Source: Spodoptera frugiperda (lineage: Eukaryota > Arthropoda > Insecta > Lepidoptera > Noctuidae). From it: a stretch of DNA of 64,000 nt. The stretch covers positions 372,001-436,000 of the forward strand of contig NC_064218.1 of assembly GCF_023101765.2 (NCBI RefSeq). The letters run 5' to 3'. A program made the position numbers and the translations under genes. The notes below the pieces were generated by a model. The model made no database searches and was not told the origin of the DNA. It worked only from the letters and a program-made list of their open reading frames with translations. Of the stretch, positions 22,416 through 32,845 are shown piece after piece (position 1 is the first letter of the stretch; every line of letters starts with the position of its first letter).

Positions 22416-24530
22416 GTAAGCAGGTGAACCCGCATTACAGCGAAAGGTGAAAGAATTTTTATATTAATTTAATACACGCCAAGGAACTTAATAGCTTGAA
22501 TTAATACTCAATTAATTGTGTAGTGAGTAAACATTCGTATGTTCTCGTAACGTTTAAAAAATTTAATATTTTTGTGTCTTTTTAAAAAGTTCTTAGTTAA
22601 GTATGAGTATTTTTTAATTTGAGTTATGATTATTTTTATATTTAGTATTAATTATGTATCATACATGCAGTATGCTATAGATAGTAACTGGTCGTGTGGT
22701 GATATTTATGATTAAGAGTAATGCTACCACTTAATGTCATGTTTATGAATATATACGCCTGGAAGTCATTGGAAAGATCTGTATTCAGGACATCTTATGC
22801 TTGATATTATGATGATAATACTTTCAATCAAAAAACATCATTGCCATCACCATGCATGTATACCTAGTTGCCTGGCTGTTACAATGATGATGTTGGCAGT
22901 CTTGACAGTCAAACTCTTAGTGTGAATTTAAAAATTGCAAGCATTTCTTCTTATTTTTGTTACGAGTGCTAGTAACTCTCGAAATGACAAAAGAATTAAA
23001 CTTTTCTAAATTTAAAATTCATATTGAAACTCATAATTGTTGTGTACTAACAATAACTTCATTTAGACTCCACTACATTGGGTTAATAAGTAGTAATAAT
23101 AACTACTTTTGTGCACCATGGCTCCATACATTTTCCAACTTACCCAATTGATACATAAACAGCAACTCAGTATGCACGCTCCTCACTAATTACCAGTATA
23201 AATGCTAATACTACAAATTGCTTGCGATTATCTCCTCTACGTGCACTAAAATAAAGCACAAAGTCCATTTAAATATTACAATATGTTACGTGTTTGCTAA
23301 TAATTACACTCATTAGTTATCTCATATTTTGCCTGTAAACCTCGGTAAAGTTTTGATAGCTAAAGCTTTAGTATTCTGTAGTGGTCAGCCGGTTAAATAC
23401 ACTGAACTATAAGTTAGTTCGGCTAACTCTATCTGACTGGGGCTTACGTACTGCTATTTACATTTAGCTTTAGAACTTGTGTGTTATAAACATTTCGATA
23501 GATTTGTTTTAACCTTTACGTGTAAAATTTTAAAGTACAATATCAATTTTAAACAAAATAGGTACTCAGTTTTATCAGTTTCAATCTTTAAGATTACCAG
23601 CAAGACATAACGTTGTAAGAGTAATTATTATACTTTCATTAATTTCCCCATACCATTAGTCATGCAAATAGCACCCGTGACAACTGCTGCATGTTTCTGC
23701 ATTCCTAGTACTTTTATTCGAAATGACTGAACGTCACACATCACTCAGGTCACAATTTAAAAATCGAATGCATTCGTGCACCTTGCCTCCCGGCGAGCTT
23801 TACAAAAAAGGAACGTTTTAACGGCGCACAAATAAAATCTTTCGATCCCTTTCTTACATATGGGAATCCTACACATCACATACTTGGTCTGTCTCAGTCA
23901 CTCCACCCCATATCTCTTGTACTTTTTTCGAAACCCTCTCATTACTATACGGCTACACACTACTACAAGCTTAGTTGAGTAGTGTAAACACAGGCGGCTT
24001 GTTTATTTGTGTTGTACGTTGTGTACGTGTGTGAGTAGTCAGCTGAGTAAATCCTTGAAGCAACACGTGTCTTGTATGTGTGGGTGTGTGCGTATTGTTT
24101 AGGTGTCGAAGTGTACAGGATGGGAGATGTAATTTTAGATGATTTTCATAAGATCTGTGAGCTTTTGATGTTTTGGGGTTTAAAAGGGAATGTTTGTGGT
24201 TTGTCTACTGACATTGTCTTCTTTCATACATTACAAACAATGAGAACAATAATAGTTCGACTGCATCATGACGTCACGAGTTAGTTAAAACCTACAAAGT
24301 AAGTACCAGGGATGCATGAATTCGATAAAGTTAATTTATAAATGAAATTGTTTTTTCTTAAATGTCTTGGTGCCTTTGACATTTATTGGAGGGACGTGTT
24401 CGAGCAGCTCTCCTGACATGATTATTATTCGATAGTGGTCAATGGATGAGTTATTGTTATTTATTTCATACAATTTTAATTGGTTGGTCAATCATTAACG
24501 TTCATCATGTCAGGTTGTTTTTTAAGAGTT
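22416..24530. other. unassigned DNA
   Basis: An octamer-type ATGCAAAT lies near 23,665 in a stretch (23,650-23,860) of mixed composition that could be conserved non-coding DNA. Open frames at 22,957-23,151 and 24,072-24,284 have no recognisable domain. Confidence 0.3.
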
Positions 24531-24531
24531 A

Positions 24532-24550
24532 ACTAGTTATTATAACTAGT
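24532..24550. repeat. 19-bp palindrome
   Basis: ACTAGTTAT, one T, then ATAACTAGT: perfect 9-bp arms with a 1-base centre. Confidence 0.8.
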
Positions 24551-25094
24551 AGACATCCTTATGTCCGAGCCGACATTTTGTAGTTATCCGATCTATTTTT
24601 ATTGCAGTACCTTTTACATTATACATCATTAATACATACATATTAAATTCATGAAAGTGATGACACTGTTTTTGTTTTGTTATTTTTGTTAGTAATGATA
24701 TAATTTCATAGAAAGAGCTGTTTAATGTAACGTTCACATTGGTAAGGCTAGTTATTGACTTCAATTTGTGAATTAATACCAAATTACTTACCCAGTAATG
24801 AATTATAACTTAAGTTATTTAGTGTATTAATTAAAAGTCATGTTTTACTTTGAATAAGTAATAATAATGTAGTTTTACTCGCTCACTATCTATAAATCAT
24901 GATATAAATACCTATAAAGAAAAACTATAAAAAGCACACACAAATATAATGAAAATCAATAATTCTATAATAATATAAATATCACACGTTTAGACGTTAA
25001 GCTTGCATGTCCACAATTAATATCAAATTACTCATTTCATACCGGCTTATTTCTAGGGAATTTAAAAAAAAAAAACGTCTCACAAGATGTCCTT

Positions 25095-25180
25095 GAAGTC
25101 ATATGGGCTGCGCCGGCGCAACAGCTGATGTTACCTGACACTGACGTCACGCACACATGCACGTGACACCCACACAGTGA
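25095..25180. promoter_or_regulatory. possible regulatory island (CRE and E-box motifs)
   Basis: GC-rich island holding a perfect TGCGCCGGCGCA palindrome (25,109-25,120), an E-box CAGCTG, the CRE consensus TGACGTCA and CACGTG-type sequence within 60 bp. The motif calls are direct; the regulatory role is inference. Confidence 0.3.
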
Positions 25181-26811
25181 CAGATAAGGGAGGATGTATG
25201 TGTAGAGCTTTGCCAGATAATTTTCGAAGAATAGTTTAGTTTAAGTTATTGGGAATGGGAAAATGCAGAAGGTTTAATATGAATTTATTTTGTTTTTAAT
25301 ATGATATTATTTTAACAATGTTATGAGGATATTTACGTACGTTTCGAGACTTATTGAGCGGTTTTTCTCTAAATAAAGAATTGTTCTGTAACTGACGTTA
25401 CTAGCTTCAAGATGTATTAATGCAATATTAATACCATCTTAGAACATGCTTACACATATAAGGAGTACTTTTATACCAATCATGCAAAAAAAAACAAAAT
25501 TTCACTATATATATTTTTTTTATTTTATTCTGTACTGATTCTCCACTGACTCTTGGGCCGTGCCTTTGTCATATTTTTTTTAAATTCGAATCAATATTCA
25601 TAGTATCTATGATATACTTTACAATTAACTACAACTATAATACTTACACATTAACATAATTTTATACTTATAATAAACTCTACCTTAAAGATTAAACTTC
25701 TGTATACTATCTGTCATGTGTCCGCCCTTCCCAAGTTGTATGTAATATGTATGTGTGAGAAGCTCCAACAGATTATGGGCAAAGAATAGTTTTAATAGTA
25801 TTTCAATGTGTTCTACGATCTCAGTCACTATTTAGTAGTTACAGATAGACTAGAAATGGAAAGTTAGTACGTAAACTGAAATTTAGTGTTTACAGTTGAT
25901 GTCTGATGTACTTTGTAAATATTGTGTTTATGAATTAGTTTCTAATCAAACGTTTGTATGTGTTTCTAGGAATTCGGTTTAAGGTTGTTTAGTTTGGTGT
26001 TTGTTAGTTGTCTACGTTTATTTTATAGGAGGTGTCAAAATTTTCCATTTAGCTGTAAACGGTCGGATGAACTACATGCTTAGTAATATTAATATCTATG
26101 TCCTTTCTATTTAAGTCCAAAACCCTATGCACATTATTAAAAAGAAAATCCTGCACTAGTTTACTAACGACATGTCCACTGTCCAGGGCAAGTCTTCTAC
26201 CCAATTAATTTAAGCAAAATAAAAAAAACCTATCTTTAAGACTGTCACGTCACTAACAAACGTCCATACAAATACCAATAGAAATCAACTTATAAATAAT
26301 TGACATGTAATTTTTTCCCATCACTAAAAGTGTCAATACCATAAAATGGCTATTGAAGCCAATAACGATGTCGTAGGTATAATTGCTGCAGATTAATCAC
26401 CCAATAGGAACCCACGGGCGATCAGTAATCACTCAAAATGTCTACAATAACCCAACTGCGGGGATGACTCGACGATTCTTAAAAATATTTTGTCAAAGGC
26501 TCTGAGATGGAGGTCCTGTTTCTATTTTTATTTATACGATTGTGATTTAAAAAGTAATGTCAGCTGTGCGGCCATTTGTAAAAGTCAAGTTAGAAGGGGT
26601 TGCAAACGTTAACTGTTTAATTTTACACATCATTTGTTTATGTTTGGTTGGGGTAAAAAGTTTGAACTAACTGCTGGTAAACGATTCATTTAGTGTGTAC
26701 TATGATATGGGTGAGCAATTGCAATATATTTTGAGTTATAGAAATTTTGTAATGCAGTAGAATAATCTTATGGATCCGGAGTGCCCCATCCTTATGGATG
26801 AGTAATTTGAT
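25181..26811. other. unassigned DNA
   Basis: Stretch 26,370-26,480 (GCAGATTAATCACCCAATAG and GATCAGTAATCACTC) has Otd/Bicoid-type GATTA sites and moderate GC, a possible conserved non-coding element. No gene was recognised. Confidence 0.3.
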
Positions 26812-26988
26812 ATTATCCGGAGCTGCGGAATGCTTAGCGGTTTACCGGGGCACCGGCTCGAAAAGCGTAGGAGTCCTTACTCCTACCCTTACGGTGGTTT
26901 TTAGTGAGTAAGAGTGTGACATTCCCTATCGAGGACCAAGGCAAAGGCAGGAGAAGTCAAGGATGACATTCCTCCACCAAAAAAAAAG
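26812..26988 (+). repeat. family B short retroposon
   Basis: TTATCCGGAGCTGCGGAATG, GGCTCGAAAAGCGTAGGAGT, GGTGGTTTTTAGTGAGTAAG, GACATTCCCT and an A tail. Flanks TTTGATAT and TTGGATAT look like a diverged target-site duplication. Confidence 0.8.
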
Positions 26989-28305
26989 GATTGGATATAA
27001 AATGAAACCATTCAAATATCTCTCAAATTGAACCAATAACCCGAGGTGTTATACAGAAGTTTTAATTTCATGATGATGATGATTTCCTATGATGTATGTG
27101 GAATTATTTCTCTACCAGCAAACATATAAGTAACTTCTGAAGATGTTTGCTATAATAACATCATTTCTACCCAAGTTATCAACATAATCTTCCATGATCT
27201 TCCGTCAGAAATTGCGTGAAACTGTAATACTACATACTGAAGCACTTATATAGAACATAACCTTACATCAAGCTGGTGTATCGTTATCCTATCTCAGTCC
27301 CCAGTGGCTCAGCTCCAGCACATGTGTCCCGCGGCGATTGCCATCCGACTTCCGAGCCGAGCCCTGCCCTATTTGCATAATGGAAAAAATGCAACCAATC
27401 TAAAATACTTCCCTTTACATTGCTTATGTTTAGAAAGCGAAAATTTTGTATAAAGATTTCATGGAGCGTGGTTGGAGAGAAATAATAATAATGTTGACAA
27501 TCTTATTTCAATAGATGGCGTGAGCGTCGTTATCGCCAAAACAATCCCAATACTCATAGAGGATATGATTTCGTAACCTATCGATTTCAAAATAGACAAT
27601 CAAACTGATACTGATGTACTTATTGTAACGAAACTGGTAGCTCGTACATACGGCACTTGGACCTCGAGTTTGGTAAGATGAGAGAACTATTGCAATAATC
27701 CAGATGTCATTGCACCTATAGAGACATTAAGTCTTTTGGAAAGAAGAAGACAGCTGTAATTGACAAACAAGCATATCTGTAGAAGATGATAATATTTTAT
27801 GAAGACTACGTGTAATACAGTAATTACATGTGGCATTCATCTGAACAGATGAGTAGATAAAGTGCTCCCCAGTGACGGTCGGTTAGCAAAAGGTCTGCGA
27901 TCAGCTGACAGCCTCCACGTAACAAATATTCGTAGAAAAACATCCACCGAGTCAAGAATAATGTCTGTACGCGAAACATGTTAAAAGAAACTTCTAAGAT
28001 GTATTGCAAAAAATCTCAACAACTTTTATGAACAAACTTCCAACATAAAGCAGAAGGGACAGGTAGATGTTTTTTTTTAAACGATTCAAATCTTTGCTAA
28101 TGGATTTTGAACCTTGTGTGCATAGAAATTAAAGATAATAGGGTAAACTCTGAGTAACCATGTTGCTTGGTAAAGACGTTCTTGTACTTACATATAATAA
28201 AACTTTCAATGTAACCTGATTTTAAGTTATTGTCGGTGTATGTAAAGTTAGGGAAGGTAAAAACGAATTGTGATAACAATAACTAGTAGGTATGTATTAG
28301 TATTA
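26989..28305. other. unassigned DNA with one GC-rich patch
   Basis: 27,296-27,375 is GC-rich, begins after CTATCTCAG, is open in one plus frame and ends beside an ATTTGCAT octamer. It may be a promoter, 5' UTR or conserved element. No donor supports an exon. Confidence 0.3.
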
Positions 28306-28545
28306 GTCATGGCTCGGAGGTTTAACACACCCGCTCCATATGCACGAGGGTGTGGATTCGAAACCTACCAACGACAAGTACCAGTGTGACTTTGAGTTAT
28401 ATGCACTTTCAAAGATTATTTAGATATCGCCAGCCGGCATTGAGCAAGCGTGGTGATTAATGCTCAAACCTTCTCCGTGGAAGAAGAGTCTTTGGTCAGC
28501 AGTGGCCATTAATACGCTGTTGATGATGATGATGATGATAATGAT
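28306..28545 (+). repeat. family E tRNA-type SINE with TGATGA tail
   Basis: 5' A-box-like GGCTCGGAGGTTTAAC, B-box-like GTGGATTCGAAACC, then GGCATTGAGCAAGCGTGG, GGAAGAAGAGTCTTTGGTCA, GCAGTGGCC and a (GAT)n tail. This is a recognisable lepidopteran SINE, about 240 bp and close to full length. A 3' fragment is at 41,935-41,985. The 3' end resembles the 3' end of the YVQQW-type LINE. Confidence 0.8.
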
Positions 28546-29091
28546 GTATTAGTAATCTTGCAGTAAAAACGCTTACAAATCAGTTTTTATCGTATACTGT
28601 TATACCAAGCCACATAAAGTTTGAACAAAATTTCTCGTAGAAGGCGAAAAATGTCCCTGTTTCTTATTAAATACCGAAACAGTGTACGAATAATAAAGAC
28701 TATGCAGACAATTTATGATCCTCGATCGACGCACTGCGTAACTGCCACTAACGCTTCTCGTGTAATTACAACAGGGAATACTAATCCCCTTAATGTAAAA
28801 ACAGTATGAATATAATACAATTTAGCTAAACACATAAGCAGTCCTTCATCTCTCGTTTCCAACAATATTATCCCCGTAATAGACGTGACAGTTACCAAAT
28901 GCGCACACTAATTTATCTGCACCATATTCCCTTTGCAGCTCTAAACAGCTGATGTTTTATCATAAACAATATTTACTGCCACGATGAAACTTCAACTCTA
29001 AACGTGAAAAGTTAGGGTAGGAATTCTCTTACGCGCTCCCGAATAACCCAGCAACGTTTATTTTTTGCTCTCTCACGTGTGAGATGTTTGC
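28546..29091. other. unassigned DNA
   Basis: Overlapping opposite-strand open frames at 28,621-28,898 have no recognised domain. Nothing is called. Confidence 0.3.
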
Positions 29092-29152
29092 ATGTGTGCG
29101 TTCGCCCTTCGCTTTTTTCTATTTTCTGGCCTCGCCGGTCCTCTAAGAAAGG
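29092..29152 (+). CDS. candidate first coding exon (hydrophobic N-terminus)
   Basis: An ATG at 29,092 opens MCAFALRFFLFSGLAGPLRK and runs into a perfect donor (GTGAGT at 29,153), leaving phase 1. The first 16 residues look like a signal peptide or membrane anchor. The same C/T-rich stretch before AAG could instead be the polypyrimidine tract of an acceptor just before the GTGAGT. No second exon has been tied to it. Confidence 0.18.
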
Positions 29153-30781
29153 GTGAGTATACAAATACTACAACGCATTACTTGCATAAGTTAGAAGTAT
29201 TGTTTTGATTTCAATGTTTTGTACTTTTTTGGACAATCCGTCTTGGATTTTATTATGCTTCTATTGTGAGTCTGGTTTGAAATCTTGTATTGTAATCCCC
29301 GTCCTTTATAATTGACCAGGTATGTGTGTAGGTAGACGACTGGGGTGGATCTGATGCAGCATTGAAAAATAAAGAAAGTGTAACCAGTTTAGAATTCTCT
29401 GGTATGTGACCAATCAATGTGCTTATGTTCGAATTGCTTACTAAAATCATACTATAGTAACGATGCACATTTCTCTCGCATCTGCTCATCATAGTAGCTT
29501 GTGTTACCCATGCATTTTGGTTCCACATTGTATAATTTAATTTTGCAATTAACATCCCTTTGCCGACTACTGCATGGCACTCGCCATTACAGCCAACGGT
29601 CTATGATATTATTGAACAACATTGACAGACATGTTTTCAAATAGGGTGAGAGATTTCAAAGCTTTGCATAGAAAATAATACTAATGACAATGAAAGCATG
29701 GACAAACATCGACCCTAAGGAAATAAAGAATTAAATTTATATCCGAACTGACCTACAGAGCCTGAGTGCGCACCATTACTTCCATTATTCGAGTGTAGCT
29801 ATTGTATTTTCCTAAGGGAATTATTAACGTGTGTATTATTAGTATTGTGTTATACCAAAGAGTGTGGATCAAAGAGTGACCAGTGGCCAGTCCATTTGCA
29901 TAAGTTGGCGACCGGTACTGGTACAATCATCGCAGCATGGTACGAGAGACACTCTCGAATAAAGGTATATGGTGTGAGGCGAGCATTAAAGGGGCTATTG
30001 TTTAGCTTTGCTCTGTAATTCGGGAGGGAGGCAGTGGCCACGTGTTTTGTAAGGACTGCTACTGTTTGCGGCGGACGTCTTGCTTGTAGTGTTCTTCGTA
30101 ATTCAACTTGCAGTTTTACAGGTTATTCCATTTGTTATAACTTGACTTGCTAAAGACTGGGTTAAGTAACTATTAATTGACTCTGAGTATGGCTGTAAAA
30201 GCATTCTAAAAAATGAAAGCAGATACTGGTATCAACGAACACATCGTGTTTCTCTGACCTAAACTTATTTTGAGTACGAAAAATAGGTAGCATCATTAGG
30301 AGTCAAGGAATTCCAAACTGCGATGTATTCAAAGACAACTTACCTGAAATGGTATGATTATCTTAACTTCGACTTAAATCACTCTTTATTCACCCACAAG
30401 AATAAACTAAATACCAGTCAAAATGCATGTATGTAGTGAGTATCTTAGAAGGCGAACATATTCCCCGCGTAAGACAAACCAGCCTTTAGACCACGTGCAA
30501 CCATCACGTGTTTAATACGAGCCGTGGCGATAAACCAACCGAAATGGTGGACAAACTCAGCAAATAACGGCCAACAAACGCTTTACACCTACAAACAATA
30601 ATTTCTCACACTTTGATTGTGAAAGCCAAGAAAAAGTTTAAATTAATATCGTAACACGTCGTGTCTTATAACGTGATGAGAAACAGGCTGAAGTTTCTTC
30701 TAGAATCTTGTTTTATGTAAAAATATAGGGACTAGTAAATCTTGCTGGGGTTGGTTTGTGGGTTGGCGAGTCATTTTCAAA
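29153..30781. other. unassigned DNA
   Basis: A 100-codon minus-strand frame (29,253-29,555) has no domain and no compositional support. 29,860-30,060 is GC-rich with an ATTTGCAT octamer. On the minus strand CATTTCAG/GTAAGT (near 30,351) joins both splice consensus halves. Two CACGTG E-boxes lie 13 bp apart (30,492 and 30,505). Confidence 0.3.
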
Positions 30782-31052
30782 GTGTGGGAGAGCTTTACTT
30801 TGGCACGAATGGGCCGACTTGACCGGAGTGATAAACCCGACGTAAAACAAAATTTGCGTTGGGTTTCGTTCTGTGAGTGCGGTTACCGAAAGACCAATCT
30901 CCCAAACCCCCGTTTCCCCAACAACTCTTAAATTTCTAACCTCCAAAAGGCAACGCACTTGTAACGTCTTGGGTGCTTCGTGTGTCCATGGGCGATGACG
31001 ATTGCTTACCACCAAGTCCATCTGCTCGTTTACCAGCTTATATCATAAAAAA
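30782..31052 (+). repeat. family C short retroposon, near full length
   Basis: Starts GTGTGGGAGAGCTTTAC and runs through GGTTACCGAAAGACC, CCAAAAGGCAACGCACTTGT, GTGTCCATGGGCGATGACG and TTGCTTACCACCAAGTCC to a TATCATAAAAAA tail. About 270 bp. The minus-strand frame at 30,713-31,021 is repeat-derived. Confidence 0.8.
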
Positions 31053-31127
31053 GTCTCAAAGCTGATTTGGGAGTTTGGATACAGATTAAGAAAGTACATA
31101 TCAAAACTTAAATCAATCATCATCTTC

Positions 31128-31240
31128 CTTACCAGTATGGTTTTCTTCACCATTGGACAACGACAAGTCAAATAGCATAGCACAGCCATTATAGTTACCA
31201 TTTAATTTTGTCTATCTTAAGTTACAATAAAAATTCTAGG
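31128..31240 (-). repeat. LINE-like coding fragment (LSLSNGEE motif)
   Basis: Minus-strand translation gives AMLFDLSLSNGEENHT. I associate the GACTTGTCGTTGTCCAATGG nucleotide motif with a very common lepidopteran repeat. The open run ends at a GTAAGG that mimics a splice donor. More likely a mobile-element relic than a host exon. Confidence 0.4.
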
Positions 31241-31960
31241 TTATAAACTATAAACTTTCAGATAAATCTAGCCCTAACCCTAAATCTATTGGGAAAACTC
31301 TAAAGACTTTAGAAGAAAGAAGAATTTCATACTTCACTAAATATTAACAGCCAATGAGAATAATGGTGAGCACGCAGGAACTAAGTTTGCCAAAGCCCTG
31401 AACATATCTGTAAACAAATTAATTCAAGGCTTATCCTTCAGGCCTGAAATTTGAAGGCTGTTAAGTATTACTAAGTTAGGTTCTTTAACCCTCGGAGTTC
31501 GTATTAGGGGCCGCTACAGTTTTAGAAGCCTTGCAAAGCCTCCTAAGGTGCCTACAACAACAATATTATACAAGCTTTGGAAATAGGTGATGTAAACTAG
31601 GCTATAGTGAAAAGTAGGATGTCGGAATATTACTGAGATTCAACTATCAAAAAAGTTGTGTTTAAAGTTCCAAATAGGGTAGATGACTAATTATTACGAG
31701 TATTTTAATGTCCACCTTGTAGATTATTATTTTAAAACATTAGGCACATATTTTTATTTTCTTACAGAAATAAAATACTTCCGAAGATTTATATTGATTT
31801 GAAATATCGGGTGACGTCATTTCTAGGTACATTTTCTACACAGAAATGACGTATTTGCTGCTTACTCCTAAACTTTGATTCGTGTTATCTAAGTATTTAT
31901 TGTGACAAAATAAAAAAAATATGTCCTATATTTTTTCATTTCTTAACTGACATCTATCTA
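31241..31960. other. unassigned DNA with a hairpin
   Basis: ACGTCATTTCT (31,814-31,824) and AGAAATGACGT (31,842-31,852) form a perfect 11-bp stem with a 17-nt loop. A strong acceptor (TTTATTTTCTTACAG, AG at 31,766-31,767) precedes about 44 open bases and a weak GTGACG donor; not called. Confidence 0.4.
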
Positions 31961-32081
31961 TCTATATACTTATAATAAATCTGTAGAGAGGTCAATTCTG
32001 TACATGAAATATATTTCCAAAATAACTATCAGCGGGTGATTAGTGATCGATACTGACGCCAAAAATGCAATCAGAAAAATT

Positions 32082-32126
<45 letters not shown>

Positions 32127-32845
32127 ATGTTCTTTATAGAAATAAAAACCACTCGACAGATTTCAATGAAACTTGGTACAATTATTCTTCATACTCCTGG
32201 GCAGGTTATAGTATACCTTTCATCACGCTACGATCAATAGGAGCTGAGCAGTGAAGTGAAATGTTGGCAAAACAGGAGAACTTACTCCATTTTTTAAGCT
32301 TCCGTCGCGTGTGCAGCCTTAATGGTTAACGCTATACAGAAATAATGTATGACAGAAATGTTCTCCTTAAAATTGTTTAAAAAATATTCCACGACACCAA
32401 ATGTCTATCTCTTATGGTTAACTCACAATAACACGTATAACTCCCGATAGCTTAGCAGTTCGGAGCTTTCTGATTATATTTGTCTACTCTTACGTTTATA
32501 ACACTCTCATTCATTAATTCATTCATATTATAATATAAATCTGTAGAAGGGTCAATTCTGTACATTGAAAATATTGAAAAAATAAATAGTAGGGCTGTTA
32601 CTGGATCGATACCAAACCCAAATACGTTCAGGCATCACGCGTTTATTTTTCAGTTTTATTCTACAGAACGCGAGCTCAACAGCAGTAGCTCAAAAGAGGG
32701 ATCTCCTTAATTATTATGGGCCTCGCCGTATTTGGGTCCAATAGATATTTATAAGATGTCATTGTCAGAGTTACTCAAAATGGAGAAACAAAACTTCCAC
32801 GCGAAGACCGACATCCGCGCGGACGGAGTCGCGGGCGGAAGCTAG
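31961..32845 (+). mobile_element. Helitron-derived region, two 5' ends and one 3' end
   Basis: A 5' end (TCTATATACTTATAATAAAT after an A) is followed by CTGTAGAGAGGTCAATTCTG and a (TCTG)n run. A second, related 5' region (AATCTGTAGAAGGGTCAATT) appears at about 32,520. One 3' end, with hairpin CCGCG/CGCGG and terminal CTAG before T, closes at 32,845. So either a Helitron has inserted into another, or the element carries a duplicated 5' end. No transposase coding. Confidence 0.65.
32083..32128 (+). repeat. (TCTG)n microsatellite
   Basis: Eleven or so TCTG units inside the Helitron region. It produces spurious open frames on both strands. Confidence 0.95.

Noticed and set aside
29253..29555. 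100-codon minus-strand frame
   Set aside because: No recognised domain, no splice signals that fit, composition like the surroundings.
30713..31021. 102-codon minus-strand frame
   Set aside because: Translation of a family C retroposon.
31128..31240. Minus-strand open run ending in a GTAAGG donor-like site, at first read as an exon
   Set aside because: The DLSLSNGEE wording matches a common lepidopteran repeat; acceptor is poor.
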